Source: Triglochin maritima (lineage: Eukaryota > Streptophyta > Magnoliopsida > Alismatales > Juncaginaceae). Taken from it: a DNA stretch of 64,000 nt. How positions within the stretch are numbered: position 1 is the stretch's first letter; every line of letters starts with the position of its first letter. Location: contig OY821786.1 in the NCBI GenBank assembly GCA_963682175.1, positions 28,480,501-28,544,500 on the forward strand, given 5' to 3'. The position numbers and the translations under genes are program-made. The notes beneath the pieces are model-generated. The model saw nothing but the letters and a program-made list of their open reading frames with translations. It ran no database searches and was not told where the DNA came from. Positions 49,309-59,925 of this stretch are shown piece by piece.

Positions 49309-50814
49309 TCAATGCACTTGGAAAGGGAACATGACACCACGCGGGACCAGAATACTCATGTGTGGGCCCCCTTCACAAAGAGCACCAGAAGAAATGAGAG
49401 GTTCGTGAATTGGACGCAAAGGCGTCTCATTCAAAGGATCAAACTGAAAGAGCTTGAACCTCTCAAGAGTTTGGGAAATGAGGGGCAACGGAAGAAGAGT
49501 TTCTCCCGTTGCGCTGTTGAAGTTATGATCGTCAATCCAAACTCTCCAACCAACAGGCTGGTGGGTCGGAACGAGGTCAAGCACCTCGTTATGCATGTCC
49601 AACTCACCAGGAGAACAGGAAGTGGGTCTCATACCCAAAGTATCCTCCAGGGAACTCCTAATACCCTCATGAGCAATGTAGTTCTTTGATGTTCCATCAT
49701 TTCCAAGATGATCAGGAACAATAGTGGGAGGCAAACTCTCATCAAGTTGTTTGAAATTGAGGGGACTAGGGAGCTCTTGCTCCACCAGAGGTGAGTCCTT
49801 AGGAGGTACAACAATAAGATCATGTGGCTCAAGGGCCACGGGACAAGAAGATAAGGCACAATCCTGTGCCGACTCATAATGAAGCTGGTCCAAGTTATTC
49901 TCAATTTGAATCGAATCCTCCACTAGGTGATCGTGAATTGAAACCCCAAGTCCCTCAGACTGACTAGGAGTTTGACTTTGAAAGATTGTGCTTTGAATTT
50001 GTGGATGTGGTGGTGGTTCGATATCAAAAGATGAATCCTCATGTTGACAAGAAAAGTTACCCTCCTCACGTTCATGGAATTGTTGTGTCATCTGGCTCAC
50101 TTGCATATCCCTGCTTTGCAAGGAATTCAAGTTGAACTTCAATAAGATTTGTGTGGTTTCCATGAATGTTTGGAGAGTTTGTTTCAAGGAATCAGGTATG
50201 CGGTCAACGATGGGGTCCAAGTCAGAGCTTGGGAAATTTTGGGGTTGGGTGTTGATGGGCTGAGAATGAGTCCAATGATTTGGAGTGGGGTGCTGGTAGA
50301 ATTCTGGGTATTCGGGAGGAGGATACTGGGGTGAATATGAAGTATAAGAATTTGAATAAGAATTGTTTCCCCATGAATCCATCACTCTCGGGATGTACGC
50401 GGATGCGTAATGGTCATATTGAGCATTTTGGGAAAATGTATGCTCATACTCAGGCTCTGGGGGAACATAAGGACATTCCCCGATATTATGACCACTCAAC
50501 CCACAACAATCGCACGGTATGGCTACTGGAGCCACTGGTGCACTCATGTCGTCTACCGCATGCATGAAAGAGGCCAAAGTTTGTTGTCCAGAGTATGATC
50601 CAACATAACTAGATGGAGATCTAGCCGTCAGTGCCTCTCTCATATCACCCCTATATGAAGATTGCTCAGTCACATAATGAAGATCATCCCAACCGTACGG
50701 GGTGTTCGTCTGAGCCACCCCAGGTTGCATGGGTCTGGAATACCAAGGAGAATCATCCTGGTCCCAACAATGATATGAATGGTCACCCATGTAACCATCC
50801 ATCTCAACAAACAA
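49309..50814 (-). CDS. Gag-like protein fused to a reverse transcriptase remnant (501 aa)
   Basis: Open for 501 codons; starts at ATG 50814 or the nearby ATG at 50802 (MDGYMGDHSY). Residues 101-114 form a CCHC zinc knuckle (CDCCGLSGHNIGEC: Cys101, Cys104, His109, Cys114). A Gag-like linker near 230-250 resembles Athila (QSRDMQVSQMTQQFHER). Residues 421-453 (VGWRVWIDDHNFNSATGETL and following) read like the start of Athila-type RT (GWRVCIDYRKLN), but RT stops before its catalytic block. The fusion suggests a large in-frame deletion from Gag into RT. Likely role: RNA-binding particle protein of a non-autonomous element, or a relic that stayed open. Confidence 0.6.
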   Translation of the reverse strand: MFVEMDGYMGDHSYHCWDQDDSPWYSRPMQPGVAQTNTPYGWDDLHYVTEQSSYRGDMREALTARSPSSYVGSYSGQQTLASFMHAVDDMSAPVAPVAIPCDCCGLSGHNIGECPYVPPEPEYEHTFSQNAQYDHYASAYIPRVMDSWGNNSYSNSYTSYSPQYPPPEYPEFYQHPTPNHWTHSQPINTQPQNFPSSDLDPIVDRIPDSLKQTLQTFMETTQILLKFNLNSLQSRDMQVSQMTQQFHEREEGNFSCQHEDSSFDIEPPPHPQIQSTIFQSQTPSQSEGLGVSIHDHLVEDSIQIENNLDQLHYESAQDCALSSCPVALEPHDLIVVPPKDSPLVEQELPSPLNFKQLDESLPPTIVPDHLGNDGTSKNYIAHEGIRSSLEDTLGMRPTSCSPGELDMHNEVLDLVPTHQPVGWRVWIDDHNFNSATGETLLPLPLISQTLERFKLFQFDPLNETPLRPIHEPLISSGALCEGGPHMSILVPRGVMFPFQVH

Positions 50815-51800
50815 CTCTCGAGTCGACCACTCTCACCACCACGAGACTAAGCTCGCAAAAAGTGCTCGACTCGACCCTAAAACGCTACCAGAGAGTGTAA
50901 AGGGGAGGAGACTAAAACGTAGAAGTAGGTGAGAAGAAGATGACTCAGAGGAGAAGGGAAGAATCCCTAACGCTAGCGTGGGTAGAGGGATCAGGAAGAA
51001 GCCTAACTAGCAAGCACGGCTCAAACAATGAAAGGCAATGGGTCCTTAGGCTAGACGACGCCTAACTTCGAGGTCACTAGCCTCGACACGTCTCACCTCC
51101 CTACAACGAGGACCACAATGCCCAGCAAGTGATACCAGATCCGGAGATCCAGTACCTCCTACTATCGACAAGGTAGGCAACGCCGATCAGGTCATGACGG
51201 TCTCAACTAGATTACTCTCCTAGTGCGCCCGCAATCCTAGGGCCAATGTCTACTTGCTTTTAGTTAAGGCTTTATTAAGAGTGATTTTTGGGGCCAAGGA
51301 AAGGGTGATGAAATCCCCCACCTTATCTTTTATGGGACATCCCCTCCTTAGTAGCGATTTAATCCTAGATCTAGCAATCAATCGCTCCAAACAAACGCTC
51401 TCTCACTCTTGTCCCGATGCACCTTACTAACTAATGCATGAACGAAACATGCATGAATGAGGGATGTGGGTGCACGTACCTCACGCCAGCAATCAACAAC
51501 AAAATGTAAAGAAAAGAAAAGACAAATGCATGCAAGGTCTACACATGATGCATGACCTAGATGGCAAGGAGTCTAATCTTTTGCTTTGAGTTTTATGGTC
51601 CAAGTTGATTAAAGGGGATTGAAATTAAATCTGGGAGCAAACTAAAGATCACAGCATGAAAAATTGGGCTCCCAGATAACTAAAGTAAAGCAATAAACCA
51701 CCAGAAGAAATTTGAGAGCAGGAAGCCCTTACCCCGCCAATTGGCGGTCTCCAACCGCCGATTGGCGGTCTCTTTGTGGCTTCTGTTGCTCAAACTTTCC
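50815..51800 (-). other. 5' leader region of element C2
   Basis: About 1 kb with no supported ORF. Two GC palindromes (CGCCAATTGGCG near 51735 and ACCGCCGATTGGCGGT near 51754), like those in the C LTR, lie just before the truncated LTR. No primer binding site is recognisable, fitting a deletion across the LTR-leader border. Confidence 0.55.
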
Positions 51801-53091
51801 CAGTACATGAAATCATAAAACTACATCCAAATTTGCCTCCACATGAATTAAGATAAGACTACGTCATAAAAACATACAAGACAATAATTGGAATGAAGCT
51901 AAATGAACTCAAGTATAAATACTAGACCCTACTATGCCTCCACATGAATTAAGATTTTACTACATCATTAAAACATACAAGACATTAACCAAGGTAAAGG
52001 CACAAGAGTTCATACACTACAATTTGTGTTTCCAATATTAATTCATATCCATATCCTAACCTTATCATTCCCCATAAAATAGATCCACTAATCAAAGCAT
52101 AAACTAAGCTTCATTCAAGAGCATTAGCATATCAAAGATAAGAGTGGAGACCCATTAGATGGTTATGGAAATCATTTAAAGCTCAAGGGATTAAGATAAC
52201 ACACACTTAATACACTACATGTTTATATCACATATTTCTCCACCCCCCAAATGGGGATGGAACTACTCACTACTCATTACACTAACTATATTAACAAAAG
52301 CAAGCATAATACTGAAATGAAAGTTAACTAAGAAGGCAAGAAGCATTAAAGAAACATAAAAGGAAAGGAAAGACTAAACAAACATGCACAAATTAAAAGA
52401 CAAGATTTAAAGAAACTAGAAGAATTATTTTATTAACAAATGACTCACATTGAAGGTAGCATTCTTCTCCACCTTGAGTTTTTGCTTCAAGGCTCACTCC
52501 TTAGTAGAGAGAATGCCACCAAGCAATGGGTAATTACAATGGAAGGTGAAGAGTTCTATTTATAAGCATGGAAAAAGCTAATCGGGGACAATCCCCCGAT
52601 GTGGGACTAAACCAATACCAACAATAGCCTAAACGAACATTAATACAAGTCCAGGAGAAATTTCGACAGATCCTGAGCAATATAGACCGCCAATTAGCGG
52701 TCCAAGACCGCCAATTGGCGGTCCAAAATCTTCGGATCGTGTTGGAATTTGTTGTGGGCTTTTATTGCTGGTATTGTTGGTCTTTGATGCGGTTACTTGA
52801 CTTGTTGGAGCTCCGACCCGACTCGAATTGGTAAAATACTCCCCATGATGGTGTGGAGTATTCTGTTTTGCTCTTAGGTCCTTCGGTCTTACGATCAGGT
52901 CCTTCTCCCTTGCATCTTAGTCCCCAGGTCTCACAATTAAGTCCTTTTTCCTGCTTTTGGATCCTTTCATGGCTCTTCTCTTCAAACCTCTTTATTCCTG
53001 AAAACTAAACATAAAACTCGTCACATAGCATTGCTTAGGTGTAATATAATGGATATAAGATACAAATATGAGCATGAAATGATGTCAATCA
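51801..53091 (-). repeat. Truncated 5' LTR of element C2
   Basis: Matches 46400-47691 closely, including both U3 palindromes (52686-52722) and a TATA-like box on minus at 52557-52564, but lacks the ~260 bp next to the interior. Its outer terminus GATGTCAATCA is complete and followed by AAGAG. Confidence 0.85.
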
Positions 53092-53212
53092 AAGAGCATC
53101 TCCCTTAACACTTCCAAAAGACGAATACATTAATTAAGGAATAAAATGTTTACACATTTTATTCATAATAATTGACATATAAAATTAAACCTTTTAGAAC
53201 ACATTCCTTTCA

Positions 53213-53530
53213 ATAAACACGTTCGAGCCACGGAAGAATTTTGTGGGGATTTGGACCATAATCCGCCACTGGCTCTGATCCGCCCCAAATTCTCCCAGAA
53301 GCTTAAGTTTTCTATTTTGCATGTGGGGTGCACTCTTGGTCCACTGGTTCGAACCCGTTTGTTCTTAATTCCCCAAGTACTCCTCAAGATCATTGTATTG
53401 AAGAATGTTTGCTCTTGAAATGTTTTTCCTGTGTCGAGGTCGCTCTGGATTTCATGTGAGTCATTCCTGATTTGCAGATGAGTCCTTATGTATAACAAAC
53501 ATATCAAATTTGCTTCATTTGAGTCCTTTT
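53213..53530. other. Unassigned spacer between two family-A LTRs
   Basis: 318 bp, richer in GC than its surroundings, without a match elsewhere in the window that I can see. The minus-strand ORF of 114 codons across it runs into LTR sequence and is not supported. Confidence 0.4.
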
Positions 53531-54311
53531 TTAAGGGAATGTGTTCTAAATGTTTACTTTTATTTGTCGATTATTACAAATTGATTGTACAAACATTTTA
53601 TTCATTGCTTAATGTATTCGTCTTTTAGAAGTGTTAAGGAAGAGACTCTTGGTACTTAACTGTATAGCTCTAAAAGATAATGGTTTACATAAATCAAAAG
53701 TTATTCACAATCATGGTAATTGACATGGAACATTAATTATCGAGATAAGATTGTCGTGTTGGTCATCGATTATTATAGTTCTACAAATATTTGTCGGCAC
53801 GAGTATATAAAAGAGAAAAATGGTCACTTTTATATATTGAATAAACCTAGCATTATGGAATTGTGTTATGTGTAATTAATATTTTCACTGTGTCTTGAAT
53901 CCTAAGATATGAGACTTATGTCTTTTCACATAGGAAGTGTTTAATTTGATCAAAAGTTGTCATTGAGTGTAGTGATAAAGACAATAGTTTGTTAAGTATG
54001 ACTTATACTGGAAAAGATAGTTCGTCAAAGGATAACAATTGTCTCTCTTTACTTGAGTAATAACATTAGTGGGCCCCTTGATGAAGCGAAATTATAATGT
54101 GGACAATGTTATTTGTGTTAACTTACATATTTATAATTAGCATTAGAGATTAAGAAATAAATATATAATACAAAGGTGACATATTTCTACTTTGTATAAT
54201 ATTCTTAATATCATATGGCAAGGCATAGACAAGTGATATTTTACATATCACTAAGTGGATCGTGTTTAGTTCGAGTGAGCAAAACATGTTTGTTATTTGG
54301 GTAATTATAAT
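53531..54311 (+). repeat. Family-A LTR fragment interrupted by the MULE
   Basis: Starts TTAAGGGAATGTGTTC (terminal TG mutated) and follows the family-A LTR to GGGTAATTATAAT, where sequence changes abruptly to the MULE terminus. The rest of the LTR would be expected beyond the MULE's right end, outside the window. Confidence 0.75.
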
Positions 54312-54558
54312 GGAAAATGTTTAGTAGACGCGCGTGTCACGGACGCGACTGACGTGACGGAGAACTTTTGTCCATTCAGCATCCAGTCAGCATATACACT
54401 AAGTTTCTCAGAGCAATGATGTCTTTCTTATTTGTCTTCCCGATGCATTAAATGTGTATCTACGGAGATACCACCTTTTCTTTTGGCGCTCAATGGAGAT
54501 CCACTAAAGATCCCTTAACGTGTCACGTCACCTATTTTTTTACTCATTTTTCTTTTTT

Positions 54559-54665
54559 TTCCGGACAAGCGCATGACTTATTCCGGACACAGTTACTATG
54601 TAATCCTGACAGTTGGAACACTTATTCCGGACAAGCGTACTACTTACTCCGGAATGTTGCCTTTT
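54559..54665. repeat. Subterminal CCGGACA motifs near the MULE left end
   Basis: TTCCGGACA-type words occur at about 54561, 54581 and 54625 with a variant TCCGGAAT at 54658, in contexts CTTATTCCGGACAAGCG. They match the plus-strand form of the minisatellite at 62003-62355 but are not in regular tandem. They lie about 250 bp from the terminus and 170 bp before the transposase start. Confidence 0.7.
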
Positions 54666-54832
54666 TCTTTTATTTTCCCGATGAGTCCACAATCGCATTT
54701 AATGCTCTTCAAATCAGCACGTCCTCCATTTCTTCTTTTTTGGCGCTTCACGGAGATACAAAATGTTTTGGCTACCTTATTCGGATCCTATGAACCCTTC
54801 TTTTTTTCTTCCTCCCTTTTTGTTGTACTGTA

Positions 54833-57587
54833 ATGGCACTCGTTAATGAATGTTCACAGCCGACGCATGCCTCAAACGTCCCGCAAGAGAAGATGTATTT
54901 TCCTTCCTTCGAAGAAGCCAAAGCATTTTACGTTTCCTATGCCGATTCCTGTGGTTTTGGTGTGAAGATAAGGCAATCTCATTACGATCGTGGTGTTGTT
55001 ATACGGGCCACTCTTACTTGCTCCAAGGAGGGTAATGCTCCGGGAAACCAAGGTGAAGGTAGACCAAAACATAGGTTATCCGGTAGGGTCGAGTGCACTG
55101 CTCGGATCAGGGTCTCCGGAAATCCATCCAGAGGCTACGTAATTAACTACGTAGATCTCCAACATAACCACGCCATGCTGTCGGACGACCAGATGCGCTT
55201 CCTTCGACAAAAACAATCCGTCCCGGATTCCACCATAGCATGCATTTCGTGTAATGATGCTGTCGGGATATCGTCCACCAAGACCATGCAATCTTTTGTG
55301 GTCGAAGCCGGAGGTCATGACAAATTGTCTTTCAACGAGCGGGACCTAAGGTGTTTTGTTTTCTACTTAACTAGGTTGATGTTACCCATTTTGCTTTGTC
55401 ATAAAAATTGTGTTTTGCAGGAATGTTGTGTACGAGGTTAGAAACCTGAAGATGGGACCAGGCGATGCCCAAGCTATCCAAAATTATTTCATCAGGATGC
55501 AGAAGAAGGATTCCCAGTTTTTTTACGTAATGGATATGGACGACGAAGGCAGACTACGAAACGTGTTCTGGGCCGACAGTCGTTCTCGAGCTGCGTACTC
55601 TTACTTTGGTGATGCCATATGTTTCGACACAACCTACATAACCAACAAGTACGACATGCCTTTTGCCCCATTTGTGGGGGTAAATCACCATTACCAGTCC
55701 GTCCTTCTCGGTTGCGCACTCCTCTCTTCCGAGTCGACACAAAATTACATTTGGTTGTTCCAAACATGGTTGACATGCATGAACGGTACGTACTTTGTCT
55801 GTCCGGTTTACGTTATTTGTTTGTCCGGTTTACGTTTTATGGCTACCCGTTTTACGTTGGATGTCTGTCCGGTGTACGTTGTATGTCTGTCCGGTTTACA
55901 TTATTTGTCTGTCCGGTTTACGTAACACGTATGTCCGGTTTACGTTGTATGTCAGTCTGGTTTACGTTGTATGCCTGTCCGGTTTACATTATTTGACTGT
56001 CCGGTTTACGTTTAATGTCTGTCCGGACAACGTTTTATGTCTGCCCGGTTTACGTTTTATGTCTGTCCGGATTACCATCTCGTTTTTATCTGGTTTACGT
56101 TATGTGCAGATATAAGCCCCCAGGAGATCATAACAGATCAATGTGGCGCCATAACTGCGGCGGTGAGGATTGTGCTCCCTGAAGCGCGGCACATATTTTG
56201 TATATGGCACATAATGAATAAAGCGCCTGTGAGGCTGCCCACGAAGTACCGGGAGCATACGTTGTTTGAGCTCAAAAACTGTGTATTCGATTCCAAGACT
56301 CCGGATGAATTTCAGCGTAATTGGCAGGGTTTTCTCGATGATTTCGAGTTCCACGACAATAGTTGGCTCCGATCCATTTATGCAATTCGAGAGTACTGGA
56401 TACTTGCATTTGCGCGAGATTGTTTTTTCGCCGGAATGACATCAACCCAGAGAAGTGAGAGTATGAACGCCTTCTTCGATAAGTACCTCACATCTAGGAC
56501 GACACTTAAGCAGTTCGTTCAACAATATGAACTCGCACTCCGCCACAAGTATGAGAAGGAAGCTCAGTCGGATTTCGATTGTCTTCATAAGGCTCCGCAA
56601 TTGATTTTGAAATATTCATTCGAGAGGCAATTGAGCGAGTTGTATACGGTGGGGGTCTTCAAGAAGGTGCAATTAGAAATTAGGAAGATGATGTACTGCG
56701 ATATCACGGACGAGTTCAACGAGGACACATTCCACTTCAATGTGACTGAACATGTATTGACACATATGCTCCCATTGTCGAAACGGTTCACAGTGCAAAT
56801 TAGAGATGTGAAGTGGTCATGCAATTGCAGAATGTTTGATCACGTCGCTCTCCTTTGTTGTCACGTTTATGTTGTTATTGCACGACTACGTCCCAACGCG
56901 TTGCTCCCCGAGTCTTACATCGTCAACAGATGGAGGAAGGACATCCGAACGAGCTATCGAGACAAGTTTTCCCTTCAAAATTGCACGACGGAGAACGATG
57001 CGGTTCGTCGCCATGACGATATAATGGGTCGTGCGGTTTGGATCGCCCAGGCCGCTTTCATCTCACACGACAGATATGTTCATGCGGTTGAGGCACTTGA
57101 CTTGCTTAAGGAACGTATGCAACGAGCTGATCCTGGGCTGGAGGGTACATCCATTCTCAATCCGGATAAGACAAGACGGAAAGGAAGACCGCCGAGCAAA
57201 CGACGGATTTCTTTGTCTGAGAAAATAATTAAAAGTAACGATAGGAGAATCATCAGGAAGAAGGCTCCACTGTCGTTGCACCCAGTCGCACCCAAACCTG
57301 GGGATCACGACTTCAATGATTGGGACATGAGTTTGTATTACGAGGGAGTTCCTCCGAGATTATTGATTTTGTCCGTTGTTGCAATTAGTCTATGTAAAAC
57401 TTCAAACTTATTATTATGTCCGGATTACCTTATATGTCTGTCCGGTTTACGTTTTATGTGTGTCCGGATTACGTTATATGTCTGTCCGGTTTACGTTTTA
57501 TGTCTGTCCGGATTACGTTATATGTCTGTCCGGTTTACATTTTATGTCTGTCCGGTTTACGTTGTATGTCTGTCCGGATTATTGTGA
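54833..57587 (+). CDS. MULE transposase, FAR1/MuDR type, three exons
   Basis: Predicted exons 54833-55350, 55421-55785 and 56110-57587 (786 residues). Splice sites are AAG|GTGTTTTG with TTTTGCAG|G, and AACG|GTACGTAC with TATGTGCAG|A; phases match. Residues ~20-120 form the FAR1 DNA-binding zinc domain (FPSFEEAKAFYVSYADSCGF, CSKEG, CTARI, HNH). The MULE domain follows with Asp242 (CFDTTY), Asp304 (ITDQCGA) and Glu411 (QRSES), plus CxxWH at 325-328. A SWIM finger lies at 532-546 (CNC ... CCH). A basic GRPPSKRR stretch near the end may be a nuclear signal. The last exon runs into the 22-bp array, where the stop at 57585 falls, so the true C-terminus is uncertain. No internal stop is seen after splicing. 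Confidence 0.8.
55786..56109 (+). repeat. Intron 2 of the transposase gene, made of a 22-bp minisatellite
   Basis: 324 bp between GTACGT and GTGCAG. Nearly all of it is about 14 copies of a 22-bp unit: core TGTCTGTCCGG followed by TTTACGTTNTA. The acceptor lies in the last unit. Because 22 is not a multiple of 3 and the unit has no stop on this strand, all frames read a repeating VCPVYV.CLSGLR peptide. This is a by-product, not a protein domain. Retention of the intron would hit a stop at 55923-55925 caused by a variant unit. Confidence 0.85.
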
Positions 57588-57965
57588 TTTGTCTGTCCAT
57601 TTTAAGTTATTTCTCTGTCCGGATTACGTTCTATGTCTGTCCAGTTTACGTTGTACGTCTGTCCGGATTACGTTATTTGTGTGTCCGTTTTAAGTTATTT
57701 ATCTGTCTGGATTACGTTCTATGTCTTTCCTGTTTACGTTTAATGTCTGTCCGGTTTACGTTTTATGTCTGTCCGGTTTACGTGATTTGTCTGTCCGGTT
57801 TACGTTATTTGTCTGTCCGGATTACCTTATATGTCTGTCGTGTTTACGTTATTTGTTTGTTCGGATTACGTTTTATGTCTGTCCGGATTATGTTATTTGT
57901 CTGTCCGGTTTTCTTTTATGTCTGTCCGGATTACGTTTTAGGTCTGTCCGGATTACGTTATTTGT
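57410..57965. repeat. 22-bp minisatellite array downstream of the transposase
   Basis: About 25 units of the same 22-bp repeat as intron 2, plus orientation, alternating GGTTTACGTT and GGATTACGTT. The words TTAGTCTATGTAA and ATAGTCTATGTAA occur just before (57386-57398) and after (58075-58087) it. The latter flank could be intron edges or duplicated spacer. ORFs of up to 220 codons here are frame-cycling artefacts. Confidence 0.9.
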
Positions 57966-58168
57966 TCAAATCATTCAATCCAACACTAATTGTCCATGTA
58001 TTGTTCCAATCATTCAACCCAACACTAATCATTCATCCATGTATTGTTCCTAACAATAGTATAAAAATTAACAAATAGTCTATGTAATTTGAACAAGTAT
58101 AAGCTATAAAAAAACAATGGTTTATGTAACAATTAATGGTGTAAAGTAAAACAAGTATTTTTGGCCGA
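57966..58168. other. Spacer between the array and the Ulp1 stop codon
   Basis: About 200 bp, AT-rich, with a short repeated ATTGTTCCAATCATTCAA-like segment. No gene or clear polyadenylation signal is seen, though convergent 3' ends must lie here. Confidence 0.5.
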
Positions 58169-59079
58169 TTATTGTTGACCGCACACCACAGAGTCTTCAA
58201 GTAACCAGTTAGCCAATTCGCCCCTCACACGGTGGATCACCTTGGTCTGCTTCGGCTTCGTCGGATCAGCATTCACCATCAAACACTTCATCCAGTACAA
58301 AACGTATGTCCCGCAGTCGTTACTCCCGGCTAGCTGTCGTTGGCTAGCCTTCCTCTTAACTATCAGCGGCCAATCGACCTTCAACAACTCTCGCCAAAAT
58401 TCCATCAACTGAAATGTTGTGCATTCATGAATACCGAGACACCGGGAAGGATCTTCACCTTTTCCCAGTGAACGGGACATACTGTTGTACTGAATGAACT
58501 CTGATCTCGGTCCGTGGGCAACGAACAGAGTCCAGTGGCCAGACTTCCAGCATGGCTGTGCGATGATGGTCTCCGCCGCATTTAGTCCAACAATTTTGGG
58601 GAGTAGACAGTCTTCCATTATATCTCCTCCCTGTCCCTCCACAATTCTTCCCGATTCAAAGGTTGATATGCAAACAACCTTTTGCGGCCCTCCTCTTCTG
58701 ACCAGGACCTCGATTAGGGCGTCCATTGTTTCGTTGCTGAATTCTGATTTTGGCGTTATTATTTCCTTGAGATTTTCACGGGTTATATTGCAGAGGTCCC
58801 CCCTCCAGATCACCTCTTTTTCGTCGCGTTCGGGAGCCGTGAGATTCAATAAACGTTGTACCTCATCAGGTTTCAACGATCTCAAGGCGGTCACATCCAG
58901 ATCAGGTCTCGTCGAGGAAACATGGGCGACCATAACATCTTTGGCGGCTTCTTTGGTCTCCTCTATCTCTTTGTTGGCTTCTGCGGCCTTCTTCTCTACC
59001 CCCTCTTGGCCAGATTTCCTGTACGCTTCGGCTCTTTCTGTGCGCAAGCGTGGTCTTTTGGTCAGCAATTTTGTTGGGT

Positions 59080-59925
59080 GCATTTCCCTCTCCCTCTTGC
59101 CCTTCCTCTCTTCATCCTTCCTCTGTCGTTCCTCCTCCTCCTTCCTCTCTTCCTCCTCCTTCCTCGTCTTCTCTTCCTCATTCCTCTTCCTCTCTTCCTC
59201 CTCCTTCTTCAAGTTAATCCTATTTTCCTCTTCCTCCTTCCTCTTCCGTTCCTCCTCCTCCTTCCTCTCTTCCTCCTCTTTCTTCTTCTTAATCCTCTTT
59301 TCCTCTTCTGCCATCTTCCGTTCCTCCTCCTTCCTCTTCTTCCTCATCCTAACTTCCTCTTCCTCCTTCCTCTTCCGTTCCTCCTCCTCCGTCCTCGTCC
59401 TCTCTTCCTCATTCCTCTTCCTCTCTTCCTCCTCCCTCTTCTTCCTATCTTCCTTCTCCATCCTCTTCTTGTATTCCTCCTCCCTCTTCTTCCTCTCTTC
59501 CTTCTCCATCCTCTTCCTGTCTTCCTCCTCCCTCTTCTTCCTCTCTTCCTTCTCCCTCCTCTTCCTGTCTTCCTCCTCCCTCTTCTTCCTCTCCTCCTCC
59601 TCCTTCCTCGTCTTCTCTTCCTCGTCCCTCCTCTTCCTCTCTTCCTCCTCCATCCTGTTCCTGTCTTCCTCCTCCCTCTTCTTCCTCTCTTCCTTCTTCC
59701 TCCTCTTCCTGTCTTCCTCCTCCCTTTTCTTCCTCTCTTCCTTCTCCCTCCTCTTCCTGTCTTCCTCCTCCCTCTTCTTCCTCTCCTCCTCCTCCTTCCT
59801 CGTCTCCTCTTCCTCGTCCCTCCTCTTCCTCCTCCCTCCTATTCCTCTCTTCCTCCTCCCTCTTCTTCCTCTCTTCCTCCTCCCTCCTATTCCTCTCTTC
59901 CTCCTTCCCACGGAGTCCTTCAAGA
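59080..59925 (-). repeat. E/K/R-rich coding repeat in the Ulp1-type gene
   Basis: Units of about 48 bp (16 residues, such as DRKRREKEERKKREEE) repeat with variation, giving a long charged helix or coiled coil on the minus strand. The plus strand reads as long S/F/L ORFs (525 and 378 codons) that are shadows of this composition. The deleted 8 bp (AGAGGAAG on the minus strand) is one arm of a short direct repeat here. Confidence 0.85.

Larger units (their letters stand above)
46138..53091 (-). mobile_element. Non-autonomous Athila-like Ty3/gypsy element (C2) with target duplication AAGAG
   Basis: Minus-strand element bounded by C-type LTRs: 3' LTR 46138-47691 and truncated 5' LTR about 51801-53091. 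The perfect direct repeat AAGAG lies at 46133-46137 and 53092-53096. A polypurine tract adjoins the 3' LTR (plus AATACCCCCACACC, 47692-47705). The interior holds one 501-residue ORF and non-coding sequence. There is no protease, complete RT, RNase H or integrase, so it depends on other elements. About 260 bp of the 5' LTR's 3' end and the primer site are missing. Confidence 0.85.
42940..53212 (-). repeat. Family-A 5' LTR of A3, split by two nested insertions
   Basis: The LTR starts TGTTGTATTTG at 42940 and ends ACATTCCTTTCA at 53212. A solo C LTR (44571-46111) and a complete Athila-like element (46138-53091) lie inside it; 26 bp of LTR sequence remain between them (46112-46137). Without the insertions the LTR would be about 1.8 kb. 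It lacks the CGGTCGACCG array. Confidence 0.8.

Noticed and set aside
53346..53356. GGTTCGAACCC, a perfect match to a tRNA/SINE B box
   Set aside because: Flanking bases do not form a T-stem, no A box or tRNA fold is found upstream, and there is no poly-A tail or duplication.
57376..58078. Long ORFs encoding repeated CPVYV and CLSGLR peptides, which could be read as a repeat protein
   Set aside because: The unit is 22 bp with no sense-strand stop, so every frame cycles through the same peptide. It is a property of the minisatellite, and the ORFs lie in an intron or spacer.
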